Assembly (NCBI GenBank): GCA_965243265.1
Contig: CBDEUL010000002.1
Span: 1-64,000 of the forward strand
Length of the DNA stretch: 64,000 bases
Source: Flavicella sp965243265
GTDB lineage: Bacteria > Bacteroidota > Bacteroidia > Flavobacteriales > Flavobacteriaceae
Direction: 5' to 3'
The translations under genes were made by a program, and so were the position numbers. The notes below the pieces were generated by a model that saw nothing but the letters and a program-made list of their open reading frames with translations, was not told the DNA's origin and searched no databases. This document shows, one piece after another, positions 32,849-41,784 of this stretch; positions within the stretch are counted from its first letter, which is position 1; each line of letters starts with the position of its first letter.

Positions 32849-33816
32849 ATGAAAACATTTAATAAGTTCGTATAATTTTTAGGATTCACTTCAAAAGTCT
32901 CATAAACACTTGTTCTCGCTCCAAAGCTTTCTTTCCAATACAGTAGCCCTTTATTCAAGTTCAGACTATTATTTTCATTCGAAACTCCAAAATCAAAATA
33001 TTTTTTATCCTTAAAAACAGTATGAATCAAATAATCAAAAAGACAATCTAAACTTCCTGAATTTTTATCTGAGTTTATTACTGATATATATTGGGCATGT
33101 GCCACTTGATTGGTTTCAAAAATTGTAGTACCCGCCACTAAAACATCTCCATCATACACATTAAATTGTCTTATCTTATTTGGAAAGTTATTTTTTAATA
33201 AAGTTATCTCTTTAGCAGAATGAACTGGGCTTAACTGATGTCTTTCTTTTAAATTAGGAATCAATACTTCGTCCCAAAAAGGAGCTAAGTCTTCAACTTC
33301 TAAAATTTTTAATTTTTTTTTCTGACCTTTTTTAATTCCCCTTTTCCTCAATGTTGAAAAAGAAAAATGATTTTGCATATCAATAACTGATGATACATCT
33401 CTACGCACCAACTTTGATTTCAGTAAAAATTGAAGATATAAAAACTCATCACTTGCAAAATTTTCATAAACCCGAGGAAGGTTTTTAATTCTTAACAACT
33501 CAACACCTTCTTTTAACATAAACTGGAGTAATTGAATGATTACTTCTATGAAAACCTCCATTTTCATATCTTGAGATACCACCAATCCTCCATAAGTCAA
33601 TCCTTGATGTGAAAATACTTGCTCTCCTTGTATATTCGCTGGTAAAAGAGCCACTAACTTCTCCTTATAAAAACAGACTAATGAAAAATCTTCAAATCTT
33701 TCTTTATGATACTCCATAAAGTCACGCATAAAAAGGAAAGTTCCATTTTTAGAAGACTTTACAAAGTTGTCCCATAATAACTTAAACTCTGGATTGTATT
33801 TCTGAATTTTTATCAA
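32845..33816 (-). CDS. FemAB/GNAT-type acyltransferase of the polysaccharide locus
   Basis: 323 residues, a tandem GNAT-like (FemAB) fold. 'NGTFLFMRDFMEYHKERFEDFSLVCFYKEKLVALLPANI' is the N-terminal half; 'VAHAQYISVINSDKNSGSLDCLFDYLIHTVFKDKKYFDFGVSNENNSLNLNKGLLYWKESFGA' is the C-terminal half. It overlaps fdtB, so it probably acylates the amino group of the same sugar, taking the place of the left-handed beta-helix acetyltransferase FdtC. That role is inferred from position only. Confidence 0.72.
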   Translation of the reverse strand: MIKIQKYNPEFKLLWDNFVKSSKNGTFLFMRDFMEYHKERFEDFSLVCFYKEKLVALLPANIQGEQVFSHQGLTYGGLVVSQDMKMEVFIEVIIQLLQFMLKEGVELLRIKNLPRVYENFASDEFLYLQFLLKSKLVRRDVSSVIDMQNHFSFSTLRKRGIKKGQKKKLKILEVEDLAPFWDEVLIPNLKERHQLSPVHSAKEITLLKNNFPNKIRQFNVYDGDVLVAGTTIFETNQVAHAQYISVINSDKNSGSLDCLFDYLIHTVFKDKKYFDFGVSNENNSLNLNKGLLYWKESFGARTSVYETFEVNPKNYTNLLNVFI

Positions 33817-33889
33817 CCTTAATTATTTTATGCTTTGTAAAAATAACATTTTAAACAGAATACCTTCAGAAAATTATCACTACTATTCA

Positions 33890-35032
33890 TCAAACATCCC
33901 AAGCATTCAAATAACTTTGAGCCACTTTTATATAATTATGCTTTTTTTCAACAAACTTTCGTGCATTTTCGCCTATTCTTATAATCTCTTCAGGATTTTG
34001 AATTAGGTTTTCTAATTCAGCAACAAGACTATCTACATCTGGTAAAGCGTTGATACACACCTCATTTTTTTCGAGTCCATAATAGTCTAAAAACTCTTTT
34101 TCTGCTCCCGTAAAAACAACTTTCCCTTTTGCCATTGCTTCCAGGGCATTGTAACCTTGATCATAAGAATACACTTGATCTAACAATATGTGACAGCTAT
34201 TATAGATATTAATATATTCTTCATAAGGCAAGTCTTGTGTAGAAATTACCTCTATTCTTTCAGGATACTTTTTTTCAATAATCCGTAGCGCTTTCTCAAA
34301 AAGATAATTTCCTTTTCTATAATAATTCCCAATATTAATTCCGTGAAATATTTTTATTTTACCTTCAATCAACAATGGGACAAAGTTAATTTCCTTATCA
34401 TTAATCGGGTTAGGAATCATCCCTACATATTTTTTAGTTCCTTCTAGCGGAATATGATAATCCATATCACTAGCAATAACTCCATCTATATTTTCAAACA
34501 AAAAATCGTGTAACTTTTTATGAGTTTCACCAACATAACGAAATACAAATTTATACGAAGAAACATTTGTATCATCTTTATTAAAAAAAGGGGTTAAAAT
34601 AGAATATCTTAACTTTTTATCCAATGCATAAGAAACACTTGTATAATCTATACCACATGACAACAAATACATTTGTTTTGTCTTTTTCAGTATTTTTTTT
34701 AATAAAAAACTCTCTAATTTAGGGGTTGATTTTATAGGCTCTTCATTAATTAATTGAACGATATCAAATCTTTTAAATTTAGATATAGCCAAGTAAAAAC
34801 GGATTCCTCTTTCAACTCCTATCAGATCTATCTTAAAAAGTCTATATATAACCCTTTTCAAAAAAAAGAGAATCCCTGATGAAAAATATACGGATTCAAT
34901 GTTAATGTCAACAGGGAAGTTTTTAAATCCATCACCTCTCCCAATTAATATCACATTGTGCCCTAAATTTTCAAGCCCTTCTTTTAAAGAGTTATGTAAC
35001 CTGCTATATTCACCGACTAATAAAACTCGCAT
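33890..35032 (-). CDS. GT-B fold glycosyltransferase (GT4-like)
   Basis: 380 residues. The N-terminal Rossmann half begins MRVLLVGEYSRLHNSLKEGLENLGHNV. The C-terminal half has 'KIKIFHGINIGNYYRKGNYLFEKALRII', 'YNSCHILLDQVYSYDQGYNALEAMAKGKVVFTGAEKEF', a diverged form of the nucleotide-sugar ExxxxxxxE region. Donor and acceptor are unknown. It lies between the methyltransferase (43 nt) and the FemAB-like gene (73 nt). Confidence 0.78.
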   Translation of the reverse strand: MRVLLVGEYSRLHNSLKEGLENLGHNVILIGRGDGFKNFPVDINIESVYFSSGILFFLKRVIYRLFKIDLIGVERGIRFYLAISKFKRFDIVQLINEEPIKSTPKLESFLLKKILKKTKQMYLLSCGIDYTSVSYALDKKLRYSILTPFFNKDDTNVSSYKFVFRYVGETHKKLHDFLFENIDGVIASDMDYHIPLEGTKKYVGMIPNPINDKEINFVPLLIEGKIKIFHGINIGNYYRKGNYLFEKALRIIEKKYPERIEVISTQDLPYEEYINIYNSCHILLDQVYSYDQGYNALEAMAKGKVVFTGAEKEFLDYYGLEKNEVCINALPDVDSLVAELENLIQNPEEIIRIGENARKFVEKKHNYIKVAQSYLNAWDV

Positions 35033-35075
35033 CTCTCTTCACTATTAATTTAATTCTAGTCAGCTCCCTACTACA

Positions 35076-35696
35076 CTAAAAACCACAAGTAACAATTACT
35101 GATGTATAAGGAATTACAAAATATGATTCGTCCATTTTAGTTGTTACATCATTAAAAACTTTACTAGCCAAACCTTTATACTCAGCCTCTCTTCTAACAA
35201 AATTCCCTCTATCCATATCTAAAAACTTCTTAGCCATAAAACTTTGGGTATCTGTATAACAACCATCAAAAGTCACTAATTTCCCTGTTTTTTTCAAAAC
35301 CTTTTTAGCTAGCTGAAATAACGCCAATACTTCCTCATCATCTAAATGATGTAAAACCCCTGTAGCTATTACATAATCAAAAGCCCCATAAGATTCCAAA
35401 TCAATAGAACTTACATCTGTACAAAGAAAAGTATGTTCAGGATAATCTTTTTTCGCTGTAGCAATATATTTCTGATCTACATCTACACCTACGTAATCTA
35501 CTTTTGGTAAAAATTTCAATATATCTCCTGGCCCACATCCTATATCCAAAACCCTTTGGTTTGACTTGATGTTAGTATCATTTTCTACAAACAACCTTCT
35601 TGCTCTTATTCCTCCTACAATGTATTGATAACTTGTATATAAAAAAGAAAACTTCAAAAAGCTCCTTGGGTCTAGTGATTTCAGCATAGTAAACAA
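35076..35696 (-). CDS. Class I SAM-dependent methyltransferase
   Basis: 206 residues. Motif I is 'RVLDIGCGPGDIL' (48-60); motif II acid in 'VDYVGVDVDQKYI'; 'CTDVSSIDLESYGAFDYVIATGVLHHLDDEEVLALF' covers motifs III-IV. The C-terminus 'YFVIPYTSVIVTCGF' is typical of small sugar or lipid methyltransferases in surface-glycan clusters. The substrate is unknown; the locus suggests a glycan or its lipid carrier. Confidence 0.8.
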   Translation of the reverse strand: MFTMLKSLDPRSFLKFSFLYTSYQYIVGGIRARRLFVENDTNIKSNQRVLDIGCGPGDILKFLPKVDYVGVDVDQKYIATAKKDYPEHTFLCTDVSSIDLESYGAFDYVIATGVLHHLDDEEVLALFQLAKKVLKKTGKLVTFDGCYTDTQSFMAKKFLDMDRGNFVRREAEYKGLASKVFNDVTTKMDESYFVIPYTSVIVTCGF

Positions 35697-35700
35697 AAAA

Positions 35701-35756
35701 TTAGATTTACAAATCTAAGATATTTAAACTTATTAACTTCTAATTTTATACATTTG
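35701..35756. promoter_or_regulatory. Divergent promoters with an 8-bp palindrome
   Basis: Minus-strand TAGATTTG (35710-35717) serves the methyltransferase gene. Plus-strand TACATTTG (35749-35756) serves the membrane glycosyltransferase. TTAGATTT-AC-AAATCTAA (35701-35718) is a perfect palindrome overlapping the minus-strand box. The plus -7 box contains the TTG at 35754, which rules that codon out as a start. Confidence 0.6.
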
Positions 35757-35777
35757 ATTCCCTTATACAACACACCG

Positions 35778-37553
35778 ATGATCAACTTAAACGAGTCTTC
35801 TAAACAGGAGTTTAAATTCGTATTATTTTTAATAATCTTAATTCAAATAGTCCTTGGGATTCAAGGGTTTGATGTGTGTGATGACGGATTTGTTCTTACA
35901 TCATATCAACAAATATTCAATAACCCTGAAGCAATTGAATACAATTTCGTTTATTATTTATCTAGTGTTATTGGAGGAATCTGGTACGAGCTTTTCCCCA
36001 AAGGAGGCATCCTATGGTTTCGATTACTTACAGTTATAGTCAACACGTTAAAATTCACCATTGCTTATCAAATTCTAAAAAGGATTATTCCAAAACGGAT
36101 TGCTCTCATTTCCTCTTTAATGCTCCTTTTTATTAATAATTTCGGTTTTTTAACTTATTACCATAATTACCTAACCGAAGTTCTTGCTTTGACTACAATT
36201 TATTTCTTTATGAAATATTTCAAAAGCAATTTACGCTTCTATCTTATAGCTGCAGGTGCAATTACTACTTTAAATGTTTTTACTAGGTTAACTAATATTA
36301 CCTTATTTTCATTTATACTAGCGATTCCTTATTACAATTACATCTCTAAGAAACCACTAAAACAATCCCTTAAACCTATATTTCACTACCTACTCGGTAG
36401 TGTTCTGGGTCTTCTGTTTATCTGGGGTCTTCTGTTTTCTTTAGGTCATCTAGAAATAATGAAACGAGCAATATTTTCCTTAGTTGACTTAGGAAAAACA
36501 GAAGGTAGTACTCATGATATTGGTCATTTGCTTGTTTTCTATCTTCACGAATACAAAAAATTATTTTTCTATGGTTCCATACTAATTTTCTCAACCAGTG
36601 CCTTCATATTGAGTTACAGTTATTTCTTTGCTAAAAAATATCTAACATATATAATCTACCTATTTTTCTTTTTACTTTTTTATAGACTCTTTAAGAGTTA
36701 TCACACATACTTTATCTATTCAATTGGAATAATAGGTTCCCTTCTTATGATTATCACAGCATCTGATAATAAGATTTTAAAATCACTATCTTTTATAGGA
36801 GTACTAATGGTACTACTCCTTCCCATAGGAAGTGGAGGTGGTATTTATAGTAGCGGTTATATGTGTCTTTGGCTTTCTTACCCTTTATTCTTTTACTGGC
36901 TTTATAACAAAGCTCAAAACATACTCCCTAACAAAATAAACCTTTCTAACACCTCTTTTATTTTAAAAAAAGAATCTTTAAAAATTTTAACTTTAATTTT
37001 TTGCTTTTCTTTCTTTACAGCAAAATTCCATAATATCTCTAAGGAAGCTTATTTTGACCCTGGCAGTAGGTTAGATAAAACTTACGAAATCAAAACCCCT
37101 CTAGCAAAAGGTGTATTTACAACCAAAAGACGTGCAAAAATAATCAATGAAGTCCTAATAGAATTAGAGAAATATACTGATCCTAATGATTATTTATTAG
37201 TCTACGACCAAATGCCTATGTTGCATTTTTTAACAGAAACAAAACCGTACCTTTACAATCCTTGGGTTTGGATTTATGATAATAATTCTTTTCTTAAAAA
37301 AATATTGCTTGCCGAAACAAACATACCTGTTTACCCTATTGTACTTATACAAAAATTTAAAAGTATCAATAATTTTTCTAAACCTATTCCCAACTATCTT
37401 ACCCGTGACTTTGATTTAAATTGCAACCCTATAAGCCTCAATGATTCTCTTAAACATGAATTCATGAATCAATTCCTTTTAAGAAACAATTATGAAATCA
37501 TTTGGAGTAATCAATATTTTGATCTCTATCAAACCGAAAAGATTCATAATTAA
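35778..37553 (+). CDS. Polytopic GT-C-like membrane glycosyltransferase
   Basis: 591 residues from the ATG at 35778. There are about 11 membrane segments in the first 440 residues and a soluble C-terminal ~150 residues, the GT39/GT83-like plan. The first external loop carries acidic pairs (GFDVCDDGF), as expected for the catalytic aspartate of GT-C enzymes that use polyprenyl-phosphate sugars. The gene 26 nt downstream encodes a polyprenyl-phosphate glycosyltransferase, which would make the donor. A TTG eight codons upstream is excluded because it lies inside the -7 promoter box. Confidence 0.72.
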   Translation: MINLNESSKQEFKFVLFLIILIQIVLGIQGFDVCDDGFVLTSYQQIFNNPEAIEYNFVYYLSSVIGGIWYELFPKGGILWFRLLTVIVNTLKFTIAYQILKRIIPKRIALISSLMLLFINNFGFLTYYHNYLTEVLALTTIYFFMKYFKSNLRFYLIAAGAITTLNVFTRLTNITLFSFILAIPYYNYISKKPLKQSLKPIFHYLLGSVLGLLFIWGLLFSLGHLEIMKRAIFSLVDLGKTEGSTHDIGHLLVFYLHEYKKLFFYGSILIFSTSAFILSYSYFFAKKYLTYIIYLFFFLLFYRLFKSYHTYFIYSIGIIGSLLMIITASDNKILKSLSFIGVLMVLLLPIGSGGGIYSSGYMCLWLSYPLFFYWLYNKAQNILPNKINLSNTSFILKKESLKILTLIFCFSFFTAKFHNISKEAYFDPGSRLDKTYEIKTPLAKGVFTTKRRAKIINEVLIELEKYTDPNDYLLVYDQMPMLHFLTETKPYLYNPWVWIYDNNSFLKKILLAETNIPVYPIVLIQKFKSINNFSKPIPNYLTRDFDLNCNPISLNDSLKHEFMNQFLLRNNYEIIWSNQYFDLYQTEKIHN

Positions 37554-37579
37554 TTTATTACCCTTACAAGAATAGCTGT

Positions 37580-38524
37580 ATGAAAAAAATAAAAAAAATA
37601 TCTGTAGTAATTCCCATCTTCAATGAGGAAGGAACAATAGACAGGCTTTTTAATCGACTTACAAAAACTTTATACGCTATCACAGATGACTTTGAACTTA
37701 TCTTTGTTAATGATGGTAGTAAGGATAATTCTCAAAAAAAAATAATCCAATTATCCGAATCTCATAGTTTTGTATATTATATAAATTTTAATAGAAATTT
37801 CGGACATCAAATTGCAGTATCTGCTGGACTAGAACAATGTTCTGCTGAATGTACTATTATTATCGATGGAGATTTACAAGACCCTCCTGAACTAATTACC
37901 ACAATGTATGAGCAATATTTAAAAGGGTTTGATGTAGTATATGCTCAAAGAAATAAAAGAGAAGGAGAAACATTTCTAAAAAAAATTACTTCTAAACTAT
38001 TTTATCGCCTTCTAAAGCGAATAACTTCTTTTACCATTCCACTAGATACAGGCGACTTTAGATTAATTGACAAAAAAGTTGTAGATGAATTGAATAAAAT
38101 GTCTGAGCAAAATAAATTCCTAAGAGGGCAAATTGCATGGATGGGATTTTCTCATACCGCAGTTCTATTTGATAGACAAGAAAGAAAACATGGTGAATCT
38201 GGGTACTCCTATGGTAAAATGATTCGTTTAGCACTAGATGCTATTACAGGGTTCTCTGACAGACCACTTTTATTTGTCAGTAAAACAGGATTAATCATAT
38301 CTATTATTTCCTTCTTTATTATTCTATTTTCTTTATTCTCTTATTTTGTACTTAACCAAACCGTTACAGGATGGACCTCTCTTATCATTGTTTCTTCTTT
38401 TCTTGGAGGAATTCAATTATTATCAATTGGAATCATTGGAGAATATATTTCTAGAATAAACAATAACACAAAAAAAAGAGCTTTATATATTGTAAAAGAT
38501 TCTAACATTAAACAACTTGATTAA
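37580..38524 (+). CDS. Family 2 glycosyltransferase, polyprenyl-phosphate hexose synthase type (GtrB/DPM1-like)
   Basis: 314 residues. The GT-A domain has 'VVIPIFNEEGTI', 'FVNDGSKDNS', the DxD in 'IIDGDLQDPPE' (Asp96/Asp98) and 'GDFRLIDKKV'. Two C-terminal membrane helices (~232-255, 265-290) end with 'GIIGEYISRI'. It should transfer a sugar from a nucleotide donor to undecaprenyl phosphate, feeding the GT-C enzyme encoded just upstream. Confidence 0.9.
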   Translation: MKKIKKISVVIPIFNEEGTIDRLFNRLTKTLYAITDDFELIFVNDGSKDNSQKKIIQLSESHSFVYYINFNRNFGHQIAVSAGLEQCSAECTIIIDGDLQDPPELITTMYEQYLKGFDVVYAQRNKREGETFLKKITSKLFYRLLKRITSFTIPLDTGDFRLIDKKVVDELNKMSEQNKFLRGQIAWMGFSHTAVLFDRQERKHGESGYSYGKMIRLALDAITGFSDRPLLFVSKTGLIISIISFFIILFSLFSYFVLNQTVTGWTSLIIVSSFLGGIQLLSIGIIGEYISRINNNTKKRALYIVKDSNIKQLD

Positions 38525-38536
38525 TTATAATTTAAA

Positions 38537-39682
38537 TTGAAACAAAAACTGAACATTTTATTTTTATGCAGCTGGTATCCTAATAAGTTTACACCTACAA
38601 CTGGGAGTTTTATCCAACGCCATGCAGAAGCTGTTAGTTTAAAACACAATGTTTCCGTTATTCATATTATTTCACATAGATACGCTTCTTTAAAAACCGA
38701 AATAACTCAACAAAAATCTGGTAATATAACCACCTATATTGCTTACGCTAAAAAGACTAATAACCCTCTTTTAAAGTTTATTCGATTTGTAAAAATCTAT
38801 AAAAAAATACTCCATGAAGATATTAAGCAAGTAGATTTAATTCACTTAAACGTATTATTCCCTTTTGGAATTTTGGCCTTATACTCTAAGCTATTCAAAA
38901 AGATTCCATACATAGCCTCTGAGCACTGGAATGGCTATAAACCTCCTCTAAGTCAAGACATCGGTTTCTTCGAAAAAACCATTACCAAAATAATCTCTAA
39001 ACATACTTCTTTTATATGCCCTGTATCTGAAAACCTAAAAAAAGCTATGTTTGATTTTGGATTAAAAGGAAATTATATCACTGTTCCAAATGTAGTAGAC
39101 ACAAAAGTGTTTATGCCTTCAAAAAACAATACAAAAAAATTTACTATTACTCATATCTCTAGCCTACGTAATGATCATAAGAACATTAAAGGAATTCTAC
39201 ATACTATTGCTGATGTCAAAAAAAAGACTCCTGATTTAGTGTTTAACCTTGTTGGTAGAAACGACGAAAATCCTCTTCCTTCTGATCAAAAAAGTCTGTC
39301 TATTTTAAAAGAAATAAATGTTATTGACCACCTTCCTCATTCTGAAATGGCTTCAGTTCTAAAAAATTCTGATTTATTCATACTCTTTAGTAATTATGAA
39401 AATTTACCATGTGTTATTTTAGAAGCTTTCTCGTGTGGTGTACCAGTTGTATCTACTAATGTTGGAGGTATTTCAGAGTACTTCCCTTCTAATTTTGGCT
39501 TTCTCATTGATGTAAAAGATAAAGTTTCTTTTGAAAAAGCAATATTAAAAATCTACAATTCTGAATTAAAATTCAGCAAAGAAGAAATGCACCAATATGC
39601 AATTGAAAATTTTGGACAAGAAGCTATCTGTAATTCTTTTACAAAAATCTATCTCAAATCCCTAAACAGACAACATACCTAA
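38537..39682 (+). CDS. Glycosyltransferase family 4
   Basis: 381 residues from a TTG start (no suitable ATG; the next residues KQKLNILFLCSWYPNKFTPTTGSFIQRHAEA form the family N-terminus directly). The C-terminal GT-B half has 'NYENLPCVILEAFSCGVPVVSTNVGGISE', the retaining E-x7-E motif, and 'LVGRNDEN'. It would add a sugar to the growing surface glycan. It follows the GT2 gene by 12 nt and overlaps the convergent gene at 39679 by 4 nt. Confidence 0.88.
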   Translation: MKQKLNILFLCSWYPNKFTPTTGSFIQRHAEAVSLKHNVSVIHIISHRYASLKTEITQQKSGNITTYIAYAKKTNNPLLKFIRFVKIYKKILHEDIKQVDLIHLNVLFPFGILALYSKLFKKIPYIASEHWNGYKPPLSQDIGFFEKTITKIISKHTSFICPVSENLKKAMFDFGLKGNYITVPNVVDTKVFMPSKNNTKKFTITHISSLRNDHKNIKGILHTIADVKKKTPDLVFNLVGRNDENPLPSDQKSLSILKEINVIDHLPHSEMASVLKNSDLFILFSNYENLPCVILEAFSCGVPVVSTNVGGISEYFPSNFGFLIDVKDKVSFEKAILKIYNSELKFSKEEMHQYAIENFGQEAICNSFTKIYLKSLNRQHT

Positions 39683-40989
39683 TCATCCTTCGCTACCTTT
39701 AAAACCTCTGCATAAAAGTTTTGCCAACCTTTCCAATTGCCATAATTACTCAACACTTCATTATGAAACAACGTTGTAAACATTCCATTTACTTGTTTTA
39801 CTCCATCTACTAATGTTTTTATTTTTAACAAAGCAGCCTTAGGAGACAAATGTAGCACTTCATTTAAAACAGTATCTGAAACAACAAAAGGCACTACTTT
39901 TAACGGTGTCTGAATTTCATAATCTAAATCATAAAAATAAAAAGGAGTACAAGTACCTGCTCTATACCCTATCGCATCGGCATACCCCATTGAATAATCT
40001 TCTCCAACTTCTAAATCTATCAAACTCTGATAAGTTTCTGGAAATTCCATTCTCATCAAATACTGACGTGATAATAAAACAGGAGTATTAATTATAGACT
40101 CTAACTTTTTAGTTTCTTTTTTTAACAGCTCCTCATTATTCATTGTAAAATAAGAAGCACTCAGCCCAACCTTCACATAATCTGCTATTGACTTTATAAG
40201 TAATTTATACCTTGTTTTGGTTATCGAAATATTCCTATCAAAAGTTGTATAGTTTGCTATTAAAAAAAATAGAATTGTATTTACCTTAAATTTTCGCTTC
40301 AACTTTATAATTTGATCATATGTATCAAAAGGGTCTTTTTTAAAATTCACCAATACTAAAAATCGCAACCAAACAGCTCCTAACTTTAACCTAAAAAAGT
40401 CATTCAAAAAACCTCCGATACTCCTTACCAATCCTTTCGATTTATAGGCGTAAGCTTCTTTAATACTAAAAGTGCTCAAATACTTATATTTTCTGGTTGT
40501 AAAAGAATAGTCTGGATACTTTTCTTTTAATGCATCTAACAATTTAAATGCCCAAATATCTATTACTGGTTTTTCAATAAAGTTATTTTGAAAAGCTAAA
40601 CTTTCTTCTGCCGGAAACCGTTCCAACTCATCCTGCACATGTGGCAAATATTCTTCATACCTACTCAATAAATAAAAACTCGCCGCAAAAACGTCGTACT
40701 TAATAGATGACTTTTTTCCAGCATTAAAAAAGCAAGGCACTTCATCATCCCACATATGTACCGAAATATCAACATCATTAATTCCTTGCTCAAATAAAAG
40801 TTCATGTCCTCTAATATAAAACTCATTTCCAAGAGGAGCTTTTCCGTAAGTCATTTTTAAACCACTATGAGCTACAAACTCCTCTATTTTTGTAGTAAAT
40901 GATACAGGAATATTTAATATTCTAACAAAAATATGTTTAAAAATATATGTCAGCCTGGGAGTAATTTTATGGGTGTATACTAATAACAT
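39679..40989 (-). CDS. Polysaccharide-deacetylase-family protein, probably catalytically inactive
   Basis: 436 residues. It aligns by eye with the flavobacterial NodB-like family (N-terminal domain plus deacetylase-like barrel; 'SMGYADAIGYRAGTCTPFYFYDLD' at ~333-356). The expected metal ligands are missing: the usual TFDID is TFSIKE (173-178), the usual GxHPSY is GLSASY (275-280), and SRQH is SRQY (307-310). It may bind rather than deacetylate glycan, or have a changed reaction. It sits at the edge of the polysaccharide locus. Confidence 0.72.
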   Translation of the reverse strand: MLLVYTHKITPRLTYIFKHIFVRILNIPVSFTTKIEEFVAHSGLKMTYGKAPLGNEFYIRGHELLFEQGINDVDISVHMWDDEVPCFFNAGKKSSIKYDVFAASFYLLSRYEEYLPHVQDELERFPAEESLAFQNNFIEKPVIDIWAFKLLDALKEKYPDYSFTTRKYKYLSTFSIKEAYAYKSKGLVRSIGGFLNDFFRLKLGAVWLRFLVLVNFKKDPFDTYDQIIKLKRKFKVNTILFFLIANYTTFDRNISITKTRYKLLIKSIADYVKVGLSASYFTMNNEELLKKETKKLESIINTPVLLSRQYLMRMEFPETYQSLIDLEVGEDYSMGYADAIGYRAGTCTPFYFYDLDYEIQTPLKVVPFVVSDTVLNEVLHLSPKAALLKIKTLVDGVKQVNGMFTTLFHNEVLSNYGNWKGWQNFYAEVLKVAKDD

Positions 40990-41025
40990 ATATCTTAATC
41001 CTTAATTTTAAGTGGAGTATCTAAA

Positions 41026-41724
41026 TTATAAAATTTCATTATCTGCAAAGCTAAAATACGTTTTTTCAGTAATAATTAAATGGTCTAAAACTTTAATATC
41101 TAAAGATGTTCCTGCTTGTTTTATTTTCTCTGTAACTTGTTTATCTGCGGTACTCGGAACCAAACTCCCTGAAGGATGATTATGGCACAAAACAATTCCT
41201 ACAGCTAACAATTCCAATGCCTTTTTAAATAGCAATCGAACATCTACTACAGTGCCCGTTAAACCTCCTTTACTCAATTGCATTTTATACAAAACCCTAT
41301 TAGAATTGCTAAGATATACTATCCAAAACTCTTCATGCTTTAATTCCCCTATTACAGGATGCATTAACTCAAAAACATCTTTACTTGTTCCTATCTTCTT
41401 CTTCTGAATTACACTTTCAAACCTACACCTTTTCCCTAATTCTAATGCTGTAATTATAGAAATAGCTTTAGCTTCTCCTATTCCTAAAAATTTGGTTAAT
41501 TGTTCTATTGACAAATTAGAAAGTCCTACAAGCTTGTTTTCACAACTCAATAGTATCCTCTTAGAAAGTTCCACCGCTGTTTCCTTCTTACTTCCAGAAC
41601 CTATCAGTATTGCTATTAACTCTGCATCTGTAAGAACCTCTTTCCCCTTTGACATTAGTTTTTCCCTAGGTCTATCTAATACATTCCACTCTTTAATTGT
41701 TATAATTTTATTCGAATCTCTCAT
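41026..41724 (-). CDS. radC: RadC/JAMM-domain DNA repair protein
   Basis: 232 residues from the ATG at 41724 (MRDSNKIITIKEWNVLDRPREKL); the 34 in-frame codons upstream are Cys-rich, unlike any RadC N-terminus, and overlap the promoter. A helix-hairpin-helix (~75-92, LTKFLGIGEAKAISI) precedes the JAMM metalloprotease-like motif HNHPSGSLVPSTAD (181-194; His181, His183, Ser186, Asp194). The biochemical role of RadC remains unclear. Confidence 0.92.
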   Translation of the reverse strand: MRDSNKIITIKEWNVLDRPREKLMSKGKEVLTDAELIAILIGSGSKKETAVELSKRILLSCENKLVGLSNLSIEQLTKFLGIGEAKAISIITALELGKRCRFESVIQKKKIGTSKDVFELMHPVIGELKHEEFWIVYLSNSNRVLYKMQLSKGGLTGTVVDVRLLFKKALELLAVGIVLCHNHPSGSLVPSTADKQVTEKIKQAGTSLDIKVLDHLIITEKTYFSFADNEIL

Positions 41725-41742
41725 AGCAGCATATTTTTTTAT

Positions 41743-41765
41743 CAAAGATAAGTGTAATATATTTG
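41743..41765. promoter_or_regulatory. Back-to-back promoters of radC and trkA
   Basis: Minus TATCTTTG (41743-41750) lies 19 nt before radC. Plus TATATTTG (41758-41765) lies 20 nt before trkA. The boxes are only 7 nt apart, so polymerases serving the two genes should compete. Confidence 0.55.
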
Positions 41766-41784
41766 TATTAAATTCTTTACAAAA

